Shown piece by piece: positions 1 through 7,082 of a DNA stretch of 16,073 nucleotides. Source of the DNA: Clostridiales bacterium (GTDB lineage Bacteria > Bacillota > Clostridia > Peptostreptococcales > Anaerovoracaceae); NCBI GenBank assembly GCA_009778415.1, contig WRJV01000319.1:1-16073 (forward strand), written 5' to 3'. The notes under the pieces are model-generated. The model searched no databases and was not told the DNA's origin. It was given only the letters and a program-made list of their open reading frames with translations. Every line of letters starts with the position of its first letter. Position 1 is the stretch's first letter. The position numbers were made by a program, and so were the translations under genes.

Positions 1-93
1 GAGGCTCAGCGAACGTTCTTCAACACGTGCAGCAACGACAGGGCTGAATCGATATGGTTTTACGCCTTGAGCGAAGACAATCTGAAGACATAA
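1..93 (+). CDS. C-terminal fragment of an unknown protein (5' end outside window)
   Basis: Frame 1 is open from the first base to a TAA at 91-93 and encodes 30 residues ending in ...ALSEDNLKT. The next gene's ribosome site begins only 4 nt after the stop, so this is probably the last part of a preceding gene in the same operon as the GTPase cluster. The visible tail is mixed polar and aromatic, with no membrane segment and no motif I recognise. Its identity cannot be judged from 30 residues; because the open frame reaches the window edge with no start inside, a chance reading frame cannot be fully excluded. Confidence 0.55.
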   Translation, partial: EAQRTFFNTCSNDRAESIWFYALSEDNLKT

Positions 94-96
94 AAT

Positions 97-101
97 GGAG
101 G
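97..101 (+). promoter_or_regulatory. Ribosome binding site that sets the start of the Cys-rich gene
   Basis: GGAGG lies 5 nt before the ATG at 107. The in-frame ATG at 95 overlaps this motif and has no ribosome site of its own, so 107 is the better start. Confidence 0.7.
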
Positions 102-106
102 CTGTT

Positions 107-763
107 ATGAGAGTATTGCTTGCAGTTTTTGACAAGGGCCATTATGCGATAGATTTGCAGCAGTCCGGGGGGACGCTGAAATGGGCTGCGAAGGGCGGCT
201 CCCACTATTTGGTGGCAAGGGCGCCTTACGGAACGAACATAGTGTTTGATACTGACTGCGCAAACGCCGTCGAAAAGGCGGGCGGCAGCCGCATCCTGGC
301 GCAAAAGGAAGTGCGCCTAGCTGGCAAAGGGCTTTTCATCGCCATGTTGCCAAAGAGCCAAGTGAATATCTGCCGAATTGCGGCGAGCCCAGCCTCCTAT
401 GCTGTTTTTTGCTGCGAATACGACGAAGGCGAAGATACATGCACGGTTTACGTCCCCAACGAAGCATGCTGCTACCAATGCAGCGTGGCAGAGCATATTA
501 GAGTCAAGGTCACAAGGGAGCCCAAAAAGAACAAGTTGCGGAGCATGGCGAAAAAAGGCGGCAGCAGGGAGCATTTCATTGTGGAGATACCGGCAATCCC
601 AAGCTTCGAATGCGGCTCGCTGCACTATACCTACGAAGGATGCGCCCATATGTTTCCGGTTACTGAGGGGATGCTGGGCAAGCAGATTTTCGTGCCGGCT
701 TTTGGCGGCAAGCCGCCGGTTTTCAGAGCCCGCAAAGAGAGCGGGTACGTGATAGTGACTTAG
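107..763 (+). CDS. Cysteine-rich, probably beta-rich cytosolic protein of the GTPase/VWA operon (unknown function)
   Basis: I do not recognise this 218-residue protein. There is no signal peptide and no membrane segment. Short alternating hydrophobic stretches suggest mostly beta structure, perhaps two beta domains joined by a basic linker (about 137-153, Arg/Lys-rich). It has ten cysteines, six of them between residues 102 and 125 (a CC pair, a single Cys, another CC and a CxxC-like end), which could bind a metal, although the spacing is not a classic zinc ribbon. The C-terminal part runs from about residue 156 to 218. The start at 107 is chosen for its GGAGG site. It lies 73 nt upstream of the GTPase on the same strand, so I infer an adaptor or sensor role in the same system, without direct evidence. 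Confidence 0.75.
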   Translation: MRVLLAVFDKGHYAIDLQQSGGTLKWAAKGGSHYLVARAPYGTNIVFDTDCANAVEKAGGSRILAQKEVRLAGKGLFIAMLPKSQVNICRIAASPASYAVFCCEYDEGEDTCTVYVPNEACCYQCSVAEHIRVKVTREPKKNKLRSMAKKGGSREHFIVEIPAIPSFECGSLHYTYEGCAHMFPVTEGMLGKQIFVPAFGGKPPVFRARKESGYVIVT

Positions 764-823
764 TAACTTACGGACAAAAATCGCAAACAAAAAACAAGAA
801 ACCATTGGGAGACCATTGAGAAA

Positions 824-830
824 GGAGGTG
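824..830 (+). promoter_or_regulatory. Ribosome binding site that sets the GTPase start
   Basis: GGAGGTG, a near-perfect match to the anti-Shine-Dalgarno, sits 6 nt before the ATG at 837. The upstream in-frame TTG at 816 precedes the motif and is unlikely to be used. Confidence 0.8.
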
Positions 831-836
831 GAGCGC

Positions 837-2279
837 ATGCCAGGGAAACGGATCGTTTGCCCGTACTGCTTCGCAAAATTCAACGACGAAGAAGTGCATT
901 TCCGCATGGAGACTGTTTTTGAAAAAGAAGAAGATTGCGACCCAGACGGCCTGGGGCGGTTTCTGATCGACATCGAAGAAACCGGAAACAGGGCGCTGCT
1001 GGAAGAATTCAAGGTCCGGTACCGTTTCCTTGCGAAAAGAGACGAGCGGTATGAAAAATTCTGGTCGGTTTTCGGCGCGACAACCGAGCGGGCCTCCCTG
1101 AGCAAAGACGGCAGGAACGCTGTCGCCCCGTACCTCCGGCCTGTGTTTGACCCCGGCAGCAAAGAGCACTTGAGGTTTTTCAGGGGAAATGCAAAGGAGA
1201 ACGAAGACGGGCTCGTCGTGACGGTTTCCGACTGCTTCGGGAAGAAAACGGACCGGCGCGTCTGCCCGCGCTGCCACAACCCGCTGCCTGGGACCTACGG
1301 GAAAAACCAGACGAAGTTCATTTCGGTGATAGGCATAACCGGCGCCGGGAAAACGGTGTATTTGTCGCAGCTCTGCAAGCACTTCAAGGCGTTCACCGCA
1401 AATGTAGGCATCACGTCAATCCCGACCAGCAAAGGGGCGATGGAATTCATACTCAGCCACCCGGTTGAGATGGGGGAGCGCCTTCCTGAAGGAAGCCCGC
1501 CGGAGACGCTGACGCAGCCGATTTTCTACGACTTGAATTTAAAAAAAGGGGATCAAATAATAAAGAACACTGTGGTCTTTTACGACATCGCAGGGGAAAA
1601 CTGCGTCGACAGCGAGAAGATGAAGCATTTCGGGCCCTTTGTCGAGCAATCCGACGGGATAATGCTGCTGATCGACCCGGTGCAGTTCGGCAGCAGCGAC
1701 GTGTACGATGGCACTGCCGCGCCAACAGCGGTTTTGGAGGCGATATACAACCGTTTCGCAAACAAAAAACAGGACGACGTGCGCAATTTGCCGCTTGCCG
1801 TATGCATATCGAAAGGCGACATGATAGCTAAGCAGATAACCGGGAGCAACATGGAAGAAGTTCAGTGCGTACAGGACGAGCAAAAGCATTTTCTACCTGT
1901 ATTCAACGCCATGCTCTACAACGGCCTTCAAGGCATGTTGAAGGAGTTCGTCGACGACAACGAAGCCGAGCTTCGCATGCACCTGATCAATCTTTTCGAC
2001 AATTACAACTATTTCTTGTTTTCGGCAATAGGGGCGCCTACCGAGAAGATCGACGCGGGCGGCGAAGAAATAGACGTGCCGGCTGCCCCTCCCATACCAA
2101 AAAGGATTCAAGAGCCGCTGTTTTGGATATTCCACAAATTTGGGTACATCGGGAAAAACGCAGAAATAAACAGCCCAGAACCGCCTTGCGCCGCTTGCGC
2201 CGAGCAAGAGCGGCAGCCAAAAACACTGCTTGAAAGAATGTCGATGATGTTCAAAAAAGAAAAGGGAGCAAAGCCATGA
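837..2279 (+). CDS. Zinc-ribbon P-loop GTPase (DO-GTPase2/TRAFAC-like)
   Basis: This 480-residue protein carries a full set of GTPase signatures: P-loop GITGAGKT (166-173), a DxxG-type G3 motif DIAGE (250-254), a G4-like SKGD (325-328, in place of NKxD) and a possible G5 SAIG (396-399). Two cysteine knuckles, CPYC (8-11) and CPRC (143-146), precede the P-loop and probably form one zinc ribbon split by an insert of about 130 residues. A further CAAC (451-454) and a basic tail close the protein. This layout fits the stand-alone GTPases found next to GAP1 proteins (the double-GTPase 2 type as I recall it). It should act as a nucleotide-dependent cytosolic switch. The start is fixed by the site at 824-830; the stop overlaps the GAP1 start (ATGA), implying translational coupling. 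GTP specificity is inferred from SKGD only. Confidence 0.85.
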   Translation: MPGKRIVCPYCFAKFNDEEVHFRMETVFEKEEDCDPDGLGRFLIDIEETGNRALLEEFKVRYRFLAKRDERYEKFWSVFGATTERASLSKDGRNAVAPYLRPVFDPGSKEHLRFFRGNAKENEDGLVVTVSDCFGKKTDRRVCPRCHNPLPGTYGKNQTKFISVIGITGAGKTVYLSQLCKHFKAFTANVGITSIPTSKGAMEFILSHPVEMGERLPEGSPPETLTQPIFYDLNLKKGDQIIKNTVVFYDIAGENCVDSEKMKHFGPFVEQSDGIMLLIDPVQFGSSDVYDGTAAPTAVLEAIYNRFANKKQDDVRNLPLAVCISKGDMIAKQITGSNMEEVQCVQDEQKHFLPVFNAMLYNGLQGMLKEFVDDNEAELRMHLINLFDNYNYFLFSAIGAPTEKIDAGGEEIDVPAAPPIPKRIQEPLFWIFHKFGYIGKNAEINSPEPPCAACAEQERQPKTLLERMSMMFKKEKGAKP

Positions 2280-3640
2280 AATTTCATCAGGCAAGTTTTA
2301 CCAGGGTCGGCGGCCAGGGCGCAAACGACGGATGGCAAACAGTGAACGCTTCGCAGGGAGCAACTGCGGGCGCCTGCTCCAGTTTCTCCCGCTTTCAGAA
2401 CGGCAACGTTCATGAGCCTGATTTTGACGGCGAGGACATGGAGCAAAAAACCGTCACGGAGCTGCTGGCAGACGGCAACTACGCGTTTCTGACCCGCATT
2501 AAGTATGGCCTTGCGGACCAGTTGGGGCGACCCTCCATGTTCGCGAGCAGCTTTTTCGTCGGGATAAACGAATTTGTGAGAAACCCTCAAGGCATTTTGC
2601 GGATCAAAGGCGAAAATTTCCGGTTTGACCTGGAAAGCACAAAACAAGCGGCAGATGAGGTTTTGCTGGCAGATGAGGTTTCCCCTGCGGAAGCTGCAGA
2701 GTCGATAGGGCTCGACTATGAAAAGTATTTGGAATTGGCCAGGTGCGTGCTCTATGCGCAAGGCGCAAAGACGGAAGCGTCGCTGCACCTGATTTGCGAC
2801 TGCAAAGAGGAAACCGTGCGAAACGCCATGACATGCATATACATGGCGATGCCTTACGCGTTCAGGCGGAAAGTTTCGTTTTCCACTTACAGCGTGCAGC
2901 GGTCCGTGCATAAGACTATCGTGTTCGACCGATGTATGAAAAACAGCGACGACCTGTATTTCGACTTGTCGACCGGCGAAAACAACGTTTTGACCGAAGC
3001 AATCGCAAAACGCCTAAAGCGGTACGATTTTTTCGACATCGCGCCCAAGTGCCTGAAAGGGGCAGATGCGGCGCTTCAAAGCCAGTACTTTTTGGTAATC
3101 GACCACGTGCTGGCCCGCCTTGGCAACCAGCTTTCGACGTCGCTTGACTTGACAAAGCTCGCATACGACACGGCCTGCTTTGAGCTCACATGCGATTATT
3201 TGGAAAAGCTTAATAACGAAGATTTGCGCAGGCGGCTCAACGAGCTGCTGAGCTGTGGCATAACGCAAAACGCGCTGATGGACGACCAAGTCAACTTCGC
3301 ATTGGGTGAGGCAGTCAAAAGGCGCATCGTGTTGAACGACATTGTCGATGAGAAACTGTCGCGCTATTTGGAAGAGGCAGCCAAAGGGCCGCTGCGTGAC
3401 ACTGCAAGCGCCTATGCTGCTATGAAAACCATGAGCGAGAATGCCGCACCGGACGTCCCGGCAGACGAAGGCAAGGCTTGCAATTGCACGAATGCGGTAG
3501 GCATCGCAGGCGACGTAGGCTCTGCCAAAGGCGGGCAGGAAAACGGCGAAAAGAAGGCCAGTTTTCTGGAAATACTGAAAAAAGTTGAAAAACAAATGAA
3601 AAGAGCGGGGAACAGCTTATGGGCTTTGCTTCGGAAATAA
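2276..3640 (+). CDS. GAP1-family GTPase-associated protein (N-terminal plus middle domain)
   Basis: A 454-residue soluble protein. The first 35 residues (…FTRVGGQGANDGWQTVNAS…) match the pattern of the GAP1 N-terminal domain: a short strand, Gly-rich turn, then a GW/Q-V-A-S segment. The middle holds the segment at 192-205 (MPYAFRRKVSFSTY), a hallmark of the GAP1 middle domain (small residues, RR, LSFST-Y). The family name means GTPase-associated; the immediate upstream partner here is indeed a GTPase, with a 4-nt ATGA overlap. The biochemical role of GAP1 is not established to my knowledge; it should not be read as a proven GTPase-activating protein. The C-terminal third is helical, followed by a low-complexity linker (about 390-425) and a basic amphipathic tail (428-454). 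The family call rests on remembered patterns, not on a search. Confidence 0.75.
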   Translation: MKFHQASFTRVGGQGANDGWQTVNASQGATAGACSSFSRFQNGNVHEPDFDGEDMEQKTVTELLADGNYAFLTRIKYGLADQLGRPSMFASSFFVGINEFVRNPQGILRIKGENFRFDLESTKQAADEVLLADEVSPAEAAESIGLDYEKYLELARCVLYAQGAKTEASLHLICDCKEETVRNAMTCIYMAMPYAFRRKVSFSTYSVQRSVHKTIVFDRCMKNSDDLYFDLSTGENNVLTEAIAKRLKRYDFFDIAPKCLKGADAALQSQYFLVIDHVLARLGNQLSTSLDLTKLAYDTACFELTCDYLEKLNNEDLRRRLNELLSCGITQNALMDDQVNFALGEAVKRRIVLNDIVDEKLSRYLEEAAKGPLRDTASAYAAMKTMSENAAPDVPADEGKACNCTNAVGIAGDVGSAKGGQENGEKKASFLEILKKVEKQMKRAGNSLWALLRK

Positions 3641-4698
3641 AAAAATCAACAGTAGTGTACAGTTTGGCCAGCGGGTTCAACCTGTACTATTTTGACGGCG
3701 CGGAGTGCGAGGTCCTGGGCAAAACCGTGAAATTGCTGAAGCACGCGAAGCCGGCGCTGCGCAAAGGCATAAACGGTGCAGCGGGCGGCGAGGTGTTTTA
3801 CATGAGGGAGGTGCCAGGCGAGCTTGCCGGGGTTTTTGATGTGGGGCACTGGACAAACCTAATACGCAGGCCGGCAGGCCTTGCGCACTATGCCTGGCCG
3901 GTCGACGTGGTGGACATGGCAGGCGAGCGGGGCAAGCCGGCTCAAGCGCTGGTTTTCCCCTATCGCCCGCAGGGTGAATACGAAAATCTGAAAGCTTTCC
4001 TGTCGAACCTTGACATGGACAGCACGCCACAGAACTTTTGGCCCGACAGCGGCAGCTACCTGGGGCTGGAAAACGGCAAAATACGCAAGCTTGCGGACAG
4101 TTTGCTTGAAGCTTGGTGTTCATATGATGCATCGAAATACGCGTACCATGAGTTTTCCTGCGACAACATGTACTACGAGCCAACCGGGTGCAGAGTCAAG
4201 TTCGACTTCAGCTTTTCAACGCACAGGGCAGGGGGTTTGGCAGACAGCGCCTATGTTGAACGAACGAGGGTTGCAAGCGACTATGCGGATACGCACTATT
4301 TCAACGGAGGGACAGGCAGGATGGATTTGGCGTCGGACTATTATTCAATAGCAGCCATCCTGTTCAAGCTGCTCATCGGCAAGCTGCCCTATGCAGGGGG
4401 CATATTGGAAGGCGAACCGAACGGCAGCGAGAAAGAGCATTCCGCTTGGATGAAGGCATACCACGACAACCCGGTCTTTATTTTCGACCAGGACGACCGG
4501 TCCAACAAGCTGGGCGCCGGCGAGCCCGACATCTACGAAAACAGATGGATGAAGCTCACAAGCCAGCTGAGGGGCATGTTCCAAAGCGCATTCAAGCCGG
4601 CCAACGCCCTTCGTGAAGCGCAAAACCCGCAGTGCTATTCCCCAAGCGACTGGAAAAGCGCATTAAAAATAATTGACAATCATGGAGGCCTGTCATGA
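3619..4698 (+). CDS. Ser/Thr protein kinase-fold protein with altered catalytic loop (possible pseudokinase)
   Basis: The C-terminal half of this 359-residue protein follows the kinase fold in order: a catalytic-loop equivalent YHEFSCDN (176-183) aligning with HGDLSPDN, a metal-loop DFS (196-198) in place of DFG, an alpha-F helix SDYYSIAAILFKLLIGKLPY (239-258), and a final segment (about 319-351) resembling the F...G...P..RP...W...L end of bacterial kinases. The catalytic Asp position is Glu (E177) and the His position is Tyr, so activity is doubtful. The N-lobe is weak: no clear Gly-rich loop, with K38 a candidate ATP lysine and E58 a possible helix-C Glu. No membrane segment. It overlaps GAP1 by 22 nt and the next gene by 4 nt (ATGA, with GGAGG upstream), which ties it to the operon. 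It could be an inactive scaffold or a divergent nucleotide-binding enzyme. Confidence 0.75.
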   Translation: MGFASEIKKSTVVYSLASGFNLYYFDGAECEVLGKTVKLLKHAKPALRKGINGAAGGEVFYMREVPGELAGVFDVGHWTNLIRRPAGLAHYAWPVDVVDMAGERGKPAQALVFPYRPQGEYENLKAFLSNLDMDSTPQNFWPDSGSYLGLENGKIRKLADSLLEAWCSYDASKYAYHEFSCDNMYYEPTGCRVKFDFSFSTHRAGGLADSAYVERTRVASDYADTHYFNGGTGRMDLASDYYSIAAILFKLLIGKLPYAGGILEGEPNGSEKEHSAWMKAYHDNPVFIFDQDDRSNKLGAGEPDIYENRWMKLTSQLRGMFQSAFKPANALREAQNPQCYSPSDWKSALKIIDNHGGLS

Positions 4699-5783
4699 AT
4701 ATCAAGCATATATTAGGCATTGCCGCAGGCACGCCGGCGACCTGTTCATCAAGCGAACTGGGCGAACAGCTAAAGCTCATCGTAGATACGAGCGGCACGG
4801 GCGTTTTCAAAGACCCAGGCAGGATGCAAAAAGCCCTCGAAGAACACAATATAGGGCAAGCTGCCAAACACCAGCTGCTGCTTGCAGCGGCTGCCAGCAA
4901 TATTGGCGAATTCACCGCAAACATTGGCGAAGGGTTGAGCCTGGTGGACGTGGACAACGCTGTCCACGATATTGTCGCTTCCACAGGGCTTGCGCATAAA
5001 ACAGCGCTGCAGCTTGTAATTGACATTCTTTACGCCTGCGGCTTGGATTTCGCAGTCGAAAGCGGCTTCGCCCATGGTAAACACGGCGTAGAAAAATCGC
5101 TTCACGCGCTTATGCCAAACGAACTGGCCGACTCAGAAGCGAAGCGGGCAAGGCAGCTGGCCCAAAAGCTTTCGGAAGCCGGCTTTGCGACCCAGGAAGA
5201 AGCAGCAGCCGCAGTGCGCGAGGCGACCGCCGCAATAGCAAGGCTGTGCGAGGCAGGCGTCCCAACGGGTTTTTACCTGCTGGGCAGATGCTATTACCTT
5301 GGCGAACTGGGCACGGAGCAGAACATGGCAAAAGCGGTGGAATACCTGTCTGCAGCTTCGGAGATGGGCTGCGCTGAGGCTTCGACGATGCTTGGCAGCC
5401 TGCACTACAGCTCAAAAAGCGCATCGCTACGGGACTACACTAGGGCGCACTGCTATTTTACGCGCCCGGGGGCATTGGCACTGGGCACGGAACGGCAGGC
5501 GCTTGAAGACATCTACATGCAGGGCTCTGCAAACTTGGCGACGCTTTTCATGAGCGGGTTGATTTTTGTGCTGACTTTGCTGTTTACCGCATATTTCTGC
5601 GCCAGAGTGCCGAGCAGCGGCAGCTGCATGTTGGCGGCGGCTTTTGCAAACATTATATCTGCCTCTGTTGTTGGCCTTGCTGCCGCGTCGTTTGCGAGAA
5701 AAAGATTCAACAGCATCAAGGGGCTTTTGGCAGTGCAGTACTTTGCGTGGGCATTTTATGCGCTCGTGCTGATATCGGAGTAA
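4695..5783 (+). CDS. Sel1-repeat protein with C-terminal membrane anchor
   Basis: A 362-residue protein in three parts. Residues about 1-140 are alanine/leucine-rich and helical; the KDPGRMQKALEEHN stretch and what follows look like small helical domains at the ends of bacterial signalling proteins, but I cannot name the family firmly. Residues about 165-260 contain one clear Sel1-type tetratricopeptide-like repeat (YLLGRCYYLGELG... then AVEYLSAASEMG) and a second, degenerate one, which usually act as protein-binding surfaces. Residues 282-361 hold about three membrane helices (282-303, 310-334, 342-361). The repeats therefore probably sit at the cytoplasmic face and link the soluble GTPase/GAP1/kinase-like proteins to the membrane components encoded next. 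The start overlaps the kinase stop (ATGA) behind GGAGG at 4684-4688. Confidence 0.8.
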   Translation: MNIKHILGIAAGTPATCSSSELGEQLKLIVDTSGTGVFKDPGRMQKALEEHNIGQAAKHQLLLAAAASNIGEFTANIGEGLSLVDVDNAVHDIVASTGLAHKTALQLVIDILYACGLDFAVESGFAHGKHGVEKSLHALMPNELADSEAKRARQLAQKLSEAGFATQEEAAAAVREATAAIARLCEAGVPTGFYLLGRCYYLGELGTEQNMAKAVEYLSAASEMGCAEASTMLGSLHYSSKSASLRDYTRAHCYFTRPGALALGTERQALEDIYMQGSANLATLFMSGLIFVLTLLFTAYFCARVPSSGSCMLAAAFANIISASVVGLAAASFARKRFNSIKGLLAVQYFAWAFYALVLISE

Positions 5784-5796
5784 GGGGGCGGGAAAA

Positions 5797-7080
5797 ATGA
5801 CAGACAGCCAAATAAAGAACTTGGGCTTTAGCATTTTTGCGGCGGTTGCCGTCATGCTTGCCTTGCTGCAGAACTTTTCAAAAATTGGGTTGGCAGGGGC
5901 GGCAGTTTCTATCGCCTCAATTTTTGCATCGTCCCTGATCTTCAGCAAAGGCGAAGGGATATTTGCAAAGCTGGACCTGTACGTTTTGTTATCTGCGCTG
6001 GCCTTCGCTTCTGTGGGGATCGAAGGGCTGCATGGCGAATTTCAGCTTGCCGCAGGTGCTCGCGGGCTGCTTGGCTACGCCGCACTGCCGTGCTGCCTCG
6101 CCGCCGGGGTTTTTCTTGCGCTGAAGAGCAGGGAGCAAAAATCAAACCATATAGCGGCCATCGTCAGGTTCGCCGGCTTGTTTGCCATCCTAGAAGGCGT
6201 TACATTCTTTCTCAATGGCAATACCGACGGGCTGGCGTTCAACGCGGTTTTGTTCGCCGTGTTTGGCGCCTATAAGTTCCTGGTGCTTCAGCTTGGCGCA
6301 CCGTCTGCCGCAAAAACCTGGCGCTGCGAATGGATCGCCGTCTTTCTGTCGGCGGCATATACGGCTCTATATGGGTTGCTTGCTGATTTTCGCGTGCTTT
6401 TCACCGGTGTTGCAGGTTTTTTGAACGACGCTGTTTTGCCATGGTACAACGTTTTGGGCATTACGCTCATATGCTTTGCGATCAGCGGCTTTTTCATAAA
6501 ACATAGTGGGAAAGAAGCGGCATTTGCCGACGAAGATACGCTGTTTTTGAGCGGCTTGGCGGGCTTTTCGTGGGTGCTTAAGTCTTCGCTGTACTTTTAC
6601 TCCGATTTCTTTTGGCTTGCGCCATGCGTTTTTGCATGTTTCTTTTTTGCATACATGAACCGCTTCATTTACAAGGGGGCCGTGCCGCCCTACTTGATTC
6701 CAGCAACAGCTTTGGCAGTCTCGCTTGCAGCGTTTCTGGCTGGCGCGGGGCAGGCCGCTTTTCTGCTGGCCGTCCTCGTCTGCGGGGCATCAGTACGCTT
6801 TGTCCATCAGAACTTCGGCGGCTGGGTAAGAGACGCGGTGTTTTGGCAGATGCTGGTGCTGGGTATTGCAGTGCCGGGAGGGGTCCTTGCTTTGCATGGC
6901 GGTTGCGGCGAATACGAGCTGACTGTTATCGCAGCGCTGCTTATCTTCACAAGCGTTGCGATGTGGATGATGAACTACAAGAACGGGATAGGGGACAACA
7001 AATTCAAGAAAACAAAAACTGCAATGTCGATGGTCTTTGGATTGCTGGTGTTTGCGGTTACAGCAAAGGGAGGTTGGTAG
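5797..7080 (+). CDS. Polytopic membrane protein with about 14 transmembrane segments (unknown function)
   Basis: Almost the whole 427-residue protein is hydrophobic. I count 14 to 15 candidate membrane helices separated by short loops, with a few longer charged loops (about residues 109-117, 240-250 and a lysine-rich one near 396-407). I see no ABC, MFS, O-antigen-polymerase or transporter signature by eye, so I do not assign a transport reaction. It starts 13 nt after the Sel1 gene behind a GGGGGCGGG ribosome site, and its stop is only 2 nt before the VWA gene, so the three membrane genes form one block. It may be the membrane channel, scaffold or effector of the system; this is inference from context only. 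Confidence 0.75.
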   Translation: MTDSQIKNLGFSIFAAVAVMLALLQNFSKIGLAGAAVSIASIFASSLIFSKGEGIFAKLDLYVLLSALAFASVGIEGLHGEFQLAAGARGLLGYAALPCCLAAGVFLALKSREQKSNHIAAIVRFAGLFAILEGVTFFLNGNTDGLAFNAVLFAVFGAYKFLVLQLGAPSAAKTWRCEWIAVFLSAAYTALYGLLADFRVLFTGVAGFLNDAVLPWYNVLGITLICFAISGFFIKHSGKEAAFADEDTLFLSGLAGFSWVLKSSLYFYSDFFWLAPCVFACFFFAYMNRFIYKGAVPPYLIPATALAVSLAAFLAGAGQAAFLLAVLVCGASVRFVHQNFGGWVRDAVFWQMLVLGIAVPGGVLALHGGCGEYELTVIAALLIFTSVAMWMMNYKNGIGDNKFKKTKTAMSMVFGLLVFAVTAKGGW

Positions 7081-7082
7081 AT

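Noticed and set aside
317..1279. Long minus-strand open frame (320 residues) opposite the first two genes
   Set aside because: It lies antisense to two well-supported genes, has no ribosome site and shows no recognisable domain; GC-rich coding often leaves long antisense frames.
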